From Bryobacteraceae bacterium (GTDB lineage: Bacteria > Acidobacteriota > Terriglobia > Bryobacterales > Bryobacteraceae): a stretch of 64,000 bases of DNA. The notes under the pieces were generated by a model, which worked only from the letters and a program-made list of their open reading frames with translations, made no database searches and was not told the origin of the DNA. Shown here in pieces: positions 8,649-19,167 of the stretch. The stretch is taken from assembly GCA_026002875.1 (NCBI GenBank), contig BPGE01000001.1, positions 1,240,001-1,304,000 on the forward strand, in the 5' to 3' direction. A program made the translations under genes and the position numbers. The first letter of the stretch is position 1; each line of letters starts with the position of its first letter.

Positions 8649-10217
8649 TCAGACGCCGGGCGGCAGATACCTCCGGGCCAACGTCAGAAATCTCTCCGTT
8701 TCGGCCCGCTCCCAGGCGGCGTCTCTTCCCAGCTCCGCGGCGAGAATCGCCGCCACGCGCGGGGCGGCTTCCATCGCCGCCCGGGCGTTCAGCTGCAGCG
8801 CTCGCGTGCGCCGCTCGAGGACGTCTTCGACGTGCAGCGCCATCTCCCAGCGGGCCGCCCACACGGCTTCGGCTTCGGTGCAAGGCAGCGCGGCGGCCAG
8901 CGGGCGGGCGCGCTCCGGGTGCAGCCGCATCATTTCGCGGATGGCGATGGCGTCGCTGCCGTAGACGGAGAGCGCGCCGAACTGCTCGGCGTGGTGGTGA
9001 TAGCCGTGGATGCGCAGACGGCGCGTGACGCACTCGCGTTCGTCCAGCCCTGCCAGGACGGACGCCTGATCGATGCAGTCCTCGGCCATGCGGCGGCAGG
9101 TGGTCCACTTGCCGCCGGCGATGGTGACGAGGCCGTTGCGGTCGATATGGATGGAATGATCGCGCGCAAGCGAAGCGGTGGACGCGCCCTCGGCAGACTT
9201 CACGAGCGGCCGGATGCCGGCCCAGGCGCTGAGGATGTCGGAGCGCGAGGGCGCGCGGTCGAGATAATCGGCGGCGGTTTCGAGGATCAGATCGATCTCT
9301 TCCTCCATCGGCTGCGGCTCGAGAGAGACATCCTGGAGCGCCGTGTCCGTGGTGCCCACCAGCGCGTGGCCGTGCCAGGGAATGGCGAACATGACGCGGC
9401 CGTCGCGGGTGCGCGGCGCGAGGATGGCGGCTTCGCCGCGCAGGAAACTGGCATCGAAGACGAGATGCACGCCCTGGCTTGGGGCGATCATCGGCCGGGC
9501 TCCGGGATCGCCGAGGCGGCGCACGGCATCGCTGAAGCAGCCGGTGGCGTTGATGACCACGCGCGCCTGGATTTCGAACTCCGAGCCGGACTCCGCGTCC
9601 TCGACGACGGCGCCGGTCACGAGCCCCTGGCTGTCCTTGATCAGTGCGATGACTCTGGCGTAATTGACCAGCGCGGCGCCCTGCTCGGCGGCGGTGCGCG
9701 CCATCTGGATCAGAAGCCGGGCGTCGTCGAACTGGCCGTCGTAGTATTCGACGCCGCCGCGCAGCCCCTCCTGTTTCAGGTTGGGGAGCCGCGCGAGCGT
9801 CTCCTCGCGGCTGAGGATGCGCGATTTGCCGAAGCCGTACTTGCCGGCCAGCAGATCGTAGAGCCGCAGGCCCACGCCGTAAAACGGGGCTTCCCACCAC
9901 TCGTAGTTGGGGACGATGAAGGCGAGGTCCCTGACGAGGTGCGGCGCGTTTTCGCGCAGGATGCCGCGTTCTTTCAGGGCTTCCATGACGAGCGTGACGT
10001 TGCCCTGTTCGAGGTAGCGCACGCCGCCGTGGATCAGTTTGGTGGAGCGGCTGGAGGTGCCTTTGCCGAAGTCGTGCTGCTCGACAAGCGCGGTGCGGTA
10101 GCCGCGGCTGGCGGCATCGAGGGCGCAGGCGACGCCGGTGGCGCCGCCGCCGATGATCAGAATGTCCCAGGCGGCGCGCTCCGAGCGGAGGCGGTCGAGC
10201 ATCTCGGGGCGGTTCAT
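8649..10217 (-). CDS. glpD: aerobic glycerol-3-phosphate dehydrogenase
   Basis: A 522-residue FAD enzyme that oxidises sn-glycerol-3-phosphate to dihydroxyacetone phosphate and passes electrons to quinone at the inner membrane. The FAD-binding GGGATG motif is near residue 22, followed by the family signature KGTSSRSTKLIHGGVRYL, and the C-terminal region matches the DAO_C domain of GlpD. Length is in the usual 500-560 range. The ATG lies one base after the glycerol kinase stop, which together with gene order shows a glpK-glpD operon for glycerol use. Confidence 0.93.
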   Translation of the reverse strand: MNRPEMLDRLRSERAAWDILIIGGGATGVACALDAASRGYRTALVEQHDFGKGTSSRSTKLIHGGVRYLEQGNVTLVMEALKERGILRENAPHLVRDLAFIVPNYEWWEAPFYGVGLRLYDLLAGKYGFGKSRILSREETLARLPNLKQEGLRGGVEYYDGQFDDARLLIQMARTAAEQGAALVNYARVIALIKDSQGLVTGAVVEDAESGSEFEIQARVVINATGCFSDAVRRLGDPGARPMIAPSQGVHLVFDASFLRGEAAILAPRTRDGRVMFAIPWHGHALVGTTDTALQDVSLEPQPMEEEIDLILETAADYLDRAPSRSDILSAWAGIRPLVKSAEGASTASLARDHSIHIDRNGLVTIAGGKWTTCRRMAEDCIDQASVLAGLDERECVTRRLRIHGYHHHAEQFGALSVYGSDAIAIREMMRLHPERARPLAAALPCTEAEAVWAARWEMALHVEDVLERRTRALQLNARAAMEAAPRVAAILAAELGRDAAWERAETERFLTLARRYLPPGV

Positions 10218-10218
10218 G

Positions 10219-11706
<1,488 letters not shown>

Positions 11707-11757
11707 GGCGTGTCTCAGGTGTCAGCCGGTCGTGATGCGCGAACCCCGGCGGCGGGG

Positions 11758-13497
11758 TCACTTCTTCGATGTTCCTTCATCCGGAGCCGGAAAGGCGGGG
11801 GAGCGCTCGACGATGCGGCCGTCGAGCACGACCATCAGCGGCTCGATCGAGCGGATTTCGTCTTCGGGGCACGTGAGAATGTCGCGGTCGATGACCACGA
11901 GATCGGCGAGCTTGCCGGGCTCGATGGAGCCCTGTTCTTTCTCGCTGAAGTGGAGCCAGGCGGCCCAGGTGGTCCACATGCGGATGGCCTCTTCGCGGGT
12001 GACGCGCTCTTCGGGAAACAGGACTTTGCCTTCGGTGGTGCGCCGCGTGAGGGTCATCCACATTCCGAAGAAAGGGTTGTAGGGGTTGACGCCGCGGTCC
12101 TTGTGATGGAACAGCATGTGGTCGCTGCCGCCGGCGGCGGGGATGCCGCGGTCGAGATAGCCGCGCATGGGAAAGAACCAGCGCAGGTTGTTCTGGCCGA
12201 AGACGCGCTCGAGCGCCGGGGCGTCGTAGTGGAGCCAGCCGGGCTGCACGTCGGCGGCGATGCCGAGCCGCTGCATTCGGTCGAGCGACTCGGGGCTCTG
12301 CATGCTGCCGTGCATGACGTGGGAGCGCGTGGGGGCGATGGGCTTCTCTTTGTTGAGCTCCTCGAAGACATCGAGCAGCGCGTCGATGGCGCCGCCGCCC
12401 TGGGCGTGGGCGGTGAGCGCCCAGCCTTTGTTGCGGGCGGCGCGCATGATGGCGAGCAGCTTGCCGGGTTCGACGAAGAGCGTGCCGCGGGCGTCGGGAT
12501 CCGTCTGGCCGTAGAGCTGGCGGCCGAAGGGGCCGTAGGGCATGCGCTGATAGGCCGTGCCGACGCTCTGGCCGCCGTCGAGCGTGACCTTGAATGCGCC
12601 GAACTTGAGCCACTCGTCGCCGAGGTTGGTGCGCCAGGGGCGGGATTCGATTTCGCGGATCAGCTCTTCGGCGGGCCTGTTGGCGGGCAGCCGCCAGGTC
12701 ATGACGGCGCGCACGGGGAGGCGTCCCTGGGCCTTGAGCTTTTCGAACAGGGCGACGTCTTCCGGAGTGACGGCGCGGTCGTGGATGCAGGTCAGCCCGG
12801 CGCGGCGGTAGAGGCGGAGCATCAGCTCCAGAGCCTTGAGCTTTTCGTCTTCCGTGAAAGGAGCGGCGCGGGTGACGCCTTTGAGAAGATGCGCGGCGTT
12901 GCGGAGGATGCCGTTGGGCTCGCTATCAGGACCCTTGACGATTTCGCCGCCCGGAGGATTGGGCGTCGAGCGGGTGATGCCGCTGATTTTCAGCGCCAGA
13001 GTGTTGGCGGACCAGACATAGCTGGCATCGAAGGCGACGGGATGATCGGGGGCGACGTCGAGGTCCTCTCGCGTGGGCATGCGCATTTCCTTCAGCCGCG
13101 GGGGCAGCGTGCGCGGCACGACGATCCACTCGCCTTTGGGCGTGGAGCGGGCGCGCGTGCGGATGTAGTCCTGAATGGCGGCGATCGAGTCGAGCGGCGG
13201 CAGCGGCGCGCGGAGCTCGCTGAGCCCGGACTCGAGGGCGTGGACATGCGCGTCGATCAGGCCCGGCAGGACGGCGCGGCCTTGCAGGTCGACGACGGTG
13301 GTGCGGGGGCCGCGGAATTTTCCGAGAATTTCCTTCGACGCGCCCACGGCGAGCACGCGGTTGCCGCCGATGGCGACGGCTTCGCGGATGGAGAATTTCG
13401 GATCGACGGTGATGATCCTGCCGTTGTGGAGGATGAGACCGGCTTCGGCAGCGTGCAGGTGTAACGCGAGGAGAGCGGCCAGCGCCAGCAATTTCAT
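11758..13497 (-). CDS. exported amidohydrolase (YtcJ-like, amidohydrolase family 3)
   Basis: 579 residues with a short signal peptide (MKLLALAALLALHLHAAEA), so probably periplasmic. The fold is amidohydrolase family 3 as in YtcJ: VLPGLIDAHVHALESG with the metal ligands H84 and H86, a central helical insert, VMHGSMQSPES and AAGGSDHMLFHHKD with the late Asp-containing motif, then GSIEPGKLADLVVID near the end. Family members hydrolyse amide or N-acyl bonds, but substrates are rarely known and none is suggested here. It lies 51 bases upstream of glpK on the same strand, so it may open the glycerol operon, though a separate promoter in the gap cannot be excluded. Confidence 0.8.
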   Translation of the reverse strand: MKLLALAALLALHLHAAEAGLILHNGRIITVDPKFSIREAVAIGGNRVLAVGASKEILGKFRGPRTTVVDLQGRAVLPGLIDAHVHALESGLSELRAPLPPLDSIAAIQDYIRTRARSTPKGEWIVVPRTLPPRLKEMRMPTREDLDVAPDHPVAFDASYVWSANTLALKISGITRSTPNPPGGEIVKGPDSEPNGILRNAAHLLKGVTRAAPFTEDEKLKALELMLRLYRRAGLTCIHDRAVTPEDVALFEKLKAQGRLPVRAVMTWRLPANRPAEELIREIESRPWRTNLGDEWLKFGAFKVTLDGGQSVGTAYQRMPYGPFGRQLYGQTDPDARGTLFVEPGKLLAIMRAARNKGWALTAHAQGGGAIDALLDVFEELNKEKPIAPTRSHVMHGSMQSPESLDRMQRLGIAADVQPGWLHYDAPALERVFGQNNLRWFFPMRGYLDRGIPAAGGSDHMLFHHKDRGVNPYNPFFGMWMTLTRRTTEGKVLFPEERVTREEAIRMWTTWAAWLHFSEKEQGSIEPGKLADLVVIDRDILTCPEDEIRSIEPLMVVLDGRIVERSPAFPAPDEGTSKK

Positions 13498-13530
13498 ACC
13501 CGGATTCTATCGCTAGACTGGAAGAAGAGA

Positions 13531-14637
13531 ATGACCCGCAGGGAACTGCTGGCCGCACTGGGCGCGGCCCCGCTTCAGGCTCTCAACGCTCCGGCTCCTC
13601 CTGTCGCCGTGGCGCGCTGCGCATCGTATGACGAGGATCTGGCGGAGATTCTCGAGCGCATGTTCGATCAGATCGGCGGGGCAGGCGCGCTGGTGAAGAA
13701 CAGGACGGTGACGGTGAAGCTGAACCTCACCGGCAGCCCGGCCAACCGCTGGCAGGGCCGGCCGCTGGGGGTGACGCACTACACGCATCCGCGCACGGCG
13801 CTGGCCATGGCGCATGTGCTGGGCCGCGCGGGGGCGCGGCGCATCCGGTTCGTGGAGAGCTGCTGGGCCACCGCCGGGCCGCTGGAAGAGTACCTGCTGG
13901 AAGCGGGCTGGAACGTGCGGCAGTTGCGCAACGCGGCGCCGGGGGTGGAATTCGCCAACACGAACGCGCGCGGGCCCTACAAAGACTATGCGCGGTTTGC
14001 GGCGCCTGGCGGCGGGCTGATCTATCCGGCGTGGATGCTGAACCGGGTCTACGAAGAGACCGACGTGCTGGTGTCGATGGCCAAGCTGAAGGATCACGCG
14101 ACGACGGGCATCACGCTGGCGATGAAAAACATCTTCGGCATCACGCCGGCGTCGATTTACGGGGACGATGCGGGGCTCGAGGAACCGAATGAAAGCCCGG
14201 AGAAGGGGCGGCTGATCATCTGCCATGAAGGCAAGCGGCAGCCCGCGCCGCCGGCGCCGGCAGAGCGCGATCCATCGTCGCCGCGCGATCCCGGCTACCG
14301 GATGCCCCGGATCGTGGCCGAGCTGAACGCGGCGCGGCCCATCCACATTTCTTTCATCGACGGGATCGAGACGATCGCGGGAGGCGAGGGGCCGTGGGTG
14401 CGGAACCTGCGCCACGTGAAGCCGGGGCTGCTGGTGCTGGGGACGAACGCTGTTTCCACGGATGCTGTCGCCACGGCATTGATGGGCTATGATCCGCGGG
14501 CGCAGCGGGGCGCGCGGCCTTTCGAGCGCTGCGACAACATGCTGCTGCTGGCCGAACAGCTCGGGGTGGGGAGCGCCGATCTGAGCCGGATCGAGGTGCG
14601 CGGGGGGCGGATCGAGGACCTGGCGTTCCGCTTCTGA
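13531..14637 (+). CDS. DUF362 domain protein with a twin-arginine-like leader
   Basis: A 368-residue protein matching the DUF362 family, whose members often accompany iron-sulfur proteins but lack a settled function. Evidence: the segments VTVKLNLTGSP, LGRAGARRIRFVES, SMAKLKDHATTGITLAMKNIFG and FIDGIETIAGGEGP, in the order usual for the family, and the late VLGTNAVSTDAVATALMGYDP. The N-terminus MTRRELLAALGAAPLQA looks like a Tat or Sec export signal. A GAAGAAGAGA ribosome-binding site precedes the ATG. No ferredoxin-type CxxCxxC cluster is present, unlike many DUF362 proteins. It is divergent from the amidohydrolase, with only 33 bases between them. Confidence 0.75.
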   Translation: MTRRELLAALGAAPLQALNAPAPPVAVARCASYDEDLAEILERMFDQIGGAGALVKNRTVTVKLNLTGSPANRWQGRPLGVTHYTHPRTALAMAHVLGRAGARRIRFVESCWATAGPLEEYLLEAGWNVRQLRNAAPGVEFANTNARGPYKDYARFAAPGGGLIYPAWMLNRVYEETDVLVSMAKLKDHATTGITLAMKNIFGITPASIYGDDAGLEEPNESPEKGRLIICHEGKRQPAPPAPAERDPSSPRDPGYRMPRIVAELNAARPIHISFIDGIETIAGGEGPWVRNLRHVKPGLLVLGTNAVSTDAVATALMGYDPRAQRGARPFERCDNMLLLAEQLGVGSADLSRIEVRGGRIEDLAFRF

Positions 14638-14672
14638 GCCGGGGCGGACCGCGGCGGGAAACACCGCATCGG

Positions 14673-14736
14673 GCCCGCAAGCTCTTGACTCTTTTTTTCA
14701 AGCCTGTGAATCTGTAGGTGCAAGGGGCTTGCGGGC
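14673..14736 (+). promoter_or_regulatory. structured leader and possible promoter before the Oar-like receptor
   Basis: A perfect 10-bp inverted repeat GCCCGCAAGC (14673-14682) / GCTTGCGGGC (14727-14736) encloses a TTGACT box (14685-14690), a run of seven T and a weak extended -10-like TGTGAATCT (from 14705). Either the hairpin closes over the promoter as an operator-like palindrome or it is the terminator of the DUF362 gene; the receptor's ATG is 60 bases further on. Confidence 0.4.
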
Positions 14737-14795
14737 AGCCGCGTGCCGGCGGCCGCCCGTTTCCGATCCGCTCTTACAGTTCAGAGGAGATTGCC

Positions 14796-17648
14796 ATGCT
14801 GAGAAGTCTCGCTATGGCCCTGCTTGTCTGCCTGAGCCTGGCCTCGGGCGCATGGGCGCAGTCGGCCGCGATCAACGGCCAGGTGGAGGGCACGGTCACG
14901 GACCCGTCGGGCGCCGCAGTCGCGGGCGCTGAAGTGACCCTGCGCAATGCGGAGACCGGCCTTGTCCGGACGCAGAAGACGGACGCTGCGGGGTTCTACC
15001 GTTTTCCGCTGCTGCCGCTTGGAAATTACGAACTGACCGTGTCGGCGCCGGGCTTTGCGCAGGCGCGGCGCACGGGCATCGTGCTGAACGCCGGATCGAA
15101 TGCGGTGATCGACGTGGCGCTGGCGCTGGCGGCGACGGCGACCGAGGTGGTGGTAACGGCGGCGCCGCCGGCTGCCGAGCCGGGGCGCGTCGACATCGGC
15201 TCGACGCTTTCGGCGACGCAGGTGGCCAACCTTCCGCTGATCAGCCGCAACACGTATAACTTCATCCTGTTCCAGCCGAATGTCAGCGGGCGGCCGAACA
15301 CGGAGCTGGGCGTGCCGCGCAAGGTGAACGCCAACGGCTTCGCGGGGCGCATCAATTATCAGCTGGACGGGGCCAACAACACGCAGGGCGACCGCGCGGG
15401 CATCCGCCTGATGCCGATCTCGAACACGTTCGTCAGCGAGATCCAACAGGTGAACAACGGCTTTGCGCCGGAGTTCGGCAACACGGTGGGCACGGTGTTC
15501 AACTCGATCACGAAATCGGGCTCGAACGAGCTGCACGGCGAAGCCGCGTACCTGTTCCGCCGCAAGAACTTCAACGCGCAGCCGTCGCTGCTGGCGGCCA
15601 ACCGGCCGAAGCCGGAGCTGAGCGTGGACAACTGGTTCGGCAACGCAGGCGGGCGGATCATCGAAGACAAGCTGTTCTTCTTCGGCGGATACGAATCGAT
15701 CGACCGCGACCTGCCGACGGTGATCACGGCCAATCCGGCTGCGGTGACGGCGCTGGGGCTGCCGTCGTCGGCGCTGAATCCGGCGCCGTTCTCGCAGCTG
15801 GCGCGGTTCGCGATTGCGCGGGCGGACTGGAACCTGAACAACCGGCACCAGGTGTTTTTCCGCTACAACTATTTCCGGAACAACTCGCCGTACAACAGCG
15901 TGGTGACGCAGGGGCTGCCGGACACGAGCCACTGGTTCCGCGACCGGGTGCACTCGGTGGCGGCGCAGTGGATCGGCACGCTGACGCCGTCGGTGATCAA
16001 CGAGCTGCGCTTCCAGCTGCCGCAGCGCCTGCAGTGGCGCGAGGCGGGCGACTGGACGGGACCGGGGCCGGTGATCCAGATTACGGGGCAGCTGACGTTC
16101 AACGGCTCTCCGGACGTGGGTTTCCGCGCCGTGGAGCGGACGCCTGAGATCGTGAACAACCTGAGCGTGCTGCGCGGGCGTCATCAGTACCGGATGGGCG
16201 GCAACATCCGCTGGATCCGCAACGAGAACCGGCAGGCGATCTTCGCGCAGTACAATTTCCCGAGCGTGCAGGCGTATCTGGACGCAAGGAACGGAGTCAA
16301 TCCTCGCGGCTATGCGAGTTTCACGCAGAGGCTGGGCAACCCGAACCTGAATTACAACCACCGGTTCAACAGCCTGTACTGGCAGGACACGTGGAAGGTG
16401 CGTCCGAGCTTCACGCTGATCTACGGCGTGCGCTACGACCTGTACTCGCTGCCCGATCCGGCTCCGGACGCTGCGCTGGAGATTTCGCGCTCGTTCCGCA
16501 CGGACCGCAACAACCTGGCGCCGCGGGTGGGCTTCGCGTGGGCGCTGGGGCGGGATCAGAAGACGGTGATCCGGTCGAGCGCGGGGATTTTCTACGACGC
16601 GCCGCAGACGGATATCTACCGCCGGGCGATCCAGAACAGCGGGAATCCGCGCATCTTTAATATCTCAGTCACGCCGGCGCAGAGTTTCGCGCCGAATTTC
16701 CCGAATATTTTCACGGGAGTTCCCTCCGGATTCAGCCTGCCGATCCAGAGCGTGGAGGGGGTGGCGGCGGACTTCCGGAATCTGTATTCAGCGAATGCAA
16801 ACCTGCAGATCAGCCGGGAAATTTTCCGCAATACGAGCGTCAGCGCCGGCTATTTCTTCACGAAAGGCACGGGCCTGCCGGTGTACCGGAACATCAACGT
16901 GCAGCCTGGTCCGAATGCGCTGGCCGACGGACGGCCCATTTTCCTGGCGCAGCGGATCGATCCGCGCTTCAACAACATCATCGTGGCCGAGAGCGTAGGC
17001 AATTCCAACTACAACGGCATGAACCTGACGCTGACGCGGCGGTATTCGGCGGGGCTGGACCTGTTTGCGACCTATACCTGGTCGCACGCCATCGATGATG
17101 CGCCAGAGCAGAACAACATCGACAGCGGCACGAATATTTTCCCTTCGGACCCGACCAACCGGCGGCGGGACCGCGGCAACTCGCTGTCCGACCGGCGGCA
17201 CGCGCTGAACCTGAGCGCGGTGATGCGTCCGCGGACGAGTTCCGGCAACGCCGTGCTGCGCGGGCTGGTGAACAACAACCAGTTCGCCGTTCTGGTGACT
17301 GCGATGAGCGGAGACATCTTCAACATCGGCTCGAACCGGAACCTGAACAACGACCCGACGATTCCGAACGCGCTGCAGCGCCCGCTGTTCATCGGGCGCA
17401 ATACGTACCGCGGTCCGGCGACCAGGCAGTTCGACGTGCGCTACAGCCGCTTTTTCCCGATCCGGGAGCGGTGGCGGCCGGAGTTTTTCGCCGAGTTCAC
17501 CAACCTGTTCAACTCGGTGAACGTGACGGGCGTGAACACGATCGCCTCGGTGGACGCGCAGGGCAACATTCTGACGCCGCCGAACTACGCCTACACGGCG
17601 GCGCTGGACCAGCGGCTGATCCAGCTCGGATTCCGGTTCACGTTCTGA
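14796..17648 (+). CDS. Oar-like TonB-dependent receptor
   Basis: A 950-residue outer-membrane protein. The ATG at 14796 is chosen because AGAGGAGA ends six bases before it and a signal peptide follows (LLVCLSLASGAWAQ). Domains: carboxypeptidase-regulatory-like (Ig-fold) domain at about residues 27-110 (GTVTDPSGAAVAGAEVTL), a plug domain at about 115-230, and a long beta-barrel ending in the outer-membrane sorting signature LGFRFTF. This architecture is the Oar type, very common in Acidobacteria, thought to import or bind large substrates; the substrate is unknown. No TonB box could be assigned with certainty. The gene stands alone and is convergent with the next one. Confidence 0.88.
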   Translation: MLRSLAMALLVCLSLASGAWAQSAAINGQVEGTVTDPSGAAVAGAEVTLRNAETGLVRTQKTDAAGFYRFPLLPLGNYELTVSAPGFAQARRTGIVLNAGSNAVIDVALALAATATEVVVTAAPPAAEPGRVDIGSTLSATQVANLPLISRNTYNFILFQPNVSGRPNTELGVPRKVNANGFAGRINYQLDGANNTQGDRAGIRLMPISNTFVSEIQQVNNGFAPEFGNTVGTVFNSITKSGSNELHGEAAYLFRRKNFNAQPSLLAANRPKPELSVDNWFGNAGGRIIEDKLFFFGGYESIDRDLPTVITANPAAVTALGLPSSALNPAPFSQLARFAIARADWNLNNRHQVFFRYNYFRNNSPYNSVVTQGLPDTSHWFRDRVHSVAAQWIGTLTPSVINELRFQLPQRLQWREAGDWTGPGPVIQITGQLTFNGSPDVGFRAVERTPEIVNNLSVLRGRHQYRMGGNIRWIRNENRQAIFAQYNFPSVQAYLDARNGVNPRGYASFTQRLGNPNLNYNHRFNSLYWQDTWKVRPSFTLIYGVRYDLYSLPDPAPDAALEISRSFRTDRNNLAPRVGFAWALGRDQKTVIRSSAGIFYDAPQTDIYRRAIQNSGNPRIFNISVTPAQSFAPNFPNIFTGVPSGFSLPIQSVEGVAADFRNLYSANANLQISREIFRNTSVSAGYFFTKGTGLPVYRNINVQPGPNALADGRPIFLAQRIDPRFNNIIVAESVGNSNYNGMNLTLTRRYSAGLDLFATYTWSHAIDDAPEQNNIDSGTNIFPSDPTNRRRDRGNSLSDRRHALNLSAVMRPRTSSGNAVLRGLVNNNQFAVLVTAMSGDIFNIGSNRNLNNDPTIPNALQRPLFIGRNTYRGPATRQFDVRYSRFFPIRERWRPEFFAEFTNLFNSVNVTGVNTIASVDAQGNILTPPNYAYTAALDQRLIQLGFRFTF

Positions 17649-17661
17649 GGCGGGAGGGTTG

Positions 17662-19038
17662 TCAGCGGGCCTGCGCGGAGGTTGCGGCCCGCTCGACAAC
17701 GACGAGGGCGAGGTCTTCGACTTTTTCGAGATCGACGCCTGCGCCGTCGTCGACTTCGTAGGTCTCAAGGGCGCGCTCGCCGCGGGCGTCCACGAGGCGG
17801 GCGCGCTGCACGCGGCCGGTGAAGTGCAGCGTGATGTTTTCGACCGGATAGTCGGTGTAGTTGACGAGAACCACGGCCCAGCGGCGGCCATCGGGCGATT
17901 CCTTGAGCGTGGAGAGCATGCCGGGCGCGCCGAAGACGCGGACCCCGTAATTGCGGCGGCCGATGATCGAATTCACTTCGCGCCAGATCTGGTCGAGCTG
18001 CTTGACCTGACTGTCGGTGTAAGTGAACTGGCCCGGCGGAGGCGGTTCGAGCTTCCAGCCGGCGGGACCGTTGACCAGCGTGGCGCCGCGGCGCGCAACG
18101 GCGCGCGCGGCCTCGCGCTGTTCGGGGCTGAGGCGTCCGGGCTCGATGGTGAGCAGCGTGCGGACTTCGCCCGAAAGCCGGGAAAGATCCGCGGGAGGCA
18201 CGGCGCGCAGGGGGATATGTTTGGCGGTGATCATGTCGATGATGCCGCCGGAGACGAGGCCGCCGCTCTGCTCGTCGAGGACGACGGCAAGGGCGGAGGC
18301 GTCTTTCCATCCGACTGGCTCGTGCTGCGCGAAGAACCGCAGAGCGGCGGTGATGCGGGTCCAGTCGCGTTTTCCCTTCGGTTCGTCCGAGCGCAGGCGG
18401 CGCCAGAATTCCGGATCAAAATCGAGAACCCATTTCGCTCCGCAGACGGCGGCGTCGGCGATGGCCTGCACATAGCGGGAGGCGGGCTGGGGTTCCTGCG
18501 GAGCGGGGTGGGCGACCCAGACCGCGGCGTCCGGCGGAGCGGCGGCGCGCAGGAATTTCAGGAAGCCGGAGTTGGTTTCGATCCACGGTCCGCCGGTGGG
18601 CTGGGCTTTGGTTTCGTCCTTTTCGACGCGCACGCCCGCCCAAAGGGCTTCGTGGGTGGCGAGGACTTTCGCGCCGGGGGCGATGCGGAGTTCAGAACGG
18701 GGCAGGATTTCGACCAGGGGTATGTTCCGCTGCTGGATCCAGCGGGCGAGCGGTTCCGAGCGCGGACCTTCGGCGGCGATGCCCCGGGCGCCGGCGTCGA
18801 GGGCGCGGGCGGCAGCCTCCGTGCTTCCGCCGCGCACGACGGCGAGGGGAAGCAGGCCCTGCTGGCGGGCTGCATCGAAGAGCCTCCTGCTCCAGGCGGG
18901 CTCCTCCACCAGGAGGCAGTTCACAGGCGTGCCGCGCAGGAGTTCGAGCGATTCCGGCGCGGCGTCGCGCCAGCGCGCGGGGGTGCAGGTCTCGACGGCA
19001 GGCTGCAGGAGCAGGAGCGCGAGGATCGGCCCGATCAT
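17662..19038 (-). CDS. secreted protein of unknown function
   Basis: A 458-residue protein I do not recognise. It has a short hydrophobic leader (MIGPILALLLLQPAVE) and then alternating alpha/beta segments that read like a TIM-barrel or rearranged deaminase/hydrolase core: EALWAGVRVEKDETKAQPTGGPWIETNS, VWVAHPAP and KWVLDFDPEFW. The C-terminal third (RRWAVVLVNYTDYPVENITLHF) looks like a beta-sandwich typical of the ends of glycoside hydrolases. A carbohydrate-active role is a guess from shape only; no catalytic motif was identified. Translation is intact, with codon use like its neighbours. It is convergent with the receptor, 13 bases apart. Confidence 0.6.
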   Translation of the reverse strand: MIGPILALLLLQPAVETCTPARWRDAAPESLELLRGTPVNCLLVEEPAWSRRLFDAARQQGLLPLAVVRGGSTEAAARALDAGARGIAAEGPRSEPLARWIQQRNIPLVEILPRSELRIAPGAKVLATHEALWAGVRVEKDETKAQPTGGPWIETNSGFLKFLRAAAPPDAAVWVAHPAPQEPQPASRYVQAIADAAVCGAKWVLDFDPEFWRRLRSDEPKGKRDWTRITAALRFFAQHEPVGWKDASALAVVLDEQSGGLVSGGIIDMITAKHIPLRAVPPADLSRLSGEVRTLLTIEPGRLSPEQREAARAVARRGATLVNGPAGWKLEPPPPGQFTYTDSQVKQLDQIWREVNSIIGRRNYGVRVFGAPGMLSTLKESPDGRRWAVVLVNYTDYPVENITLHFTGRVQRARLVDARGERALETYEVDDGAGVDLEKVEDLALVVVERAATSAQAR

Positions 19039-19167
19039 GTTTTTATCGTCGCCGATTCTGTTGCGCGGCGGATCGGGCTGGGGGTAAAGTGAAACGGCGC
19101 GGGGGCCGATCAGGGATTAGCCGCGCGGCCGAGGCCCGGATCGTCCGCTGGCTGGGAGTCCTGCCGC

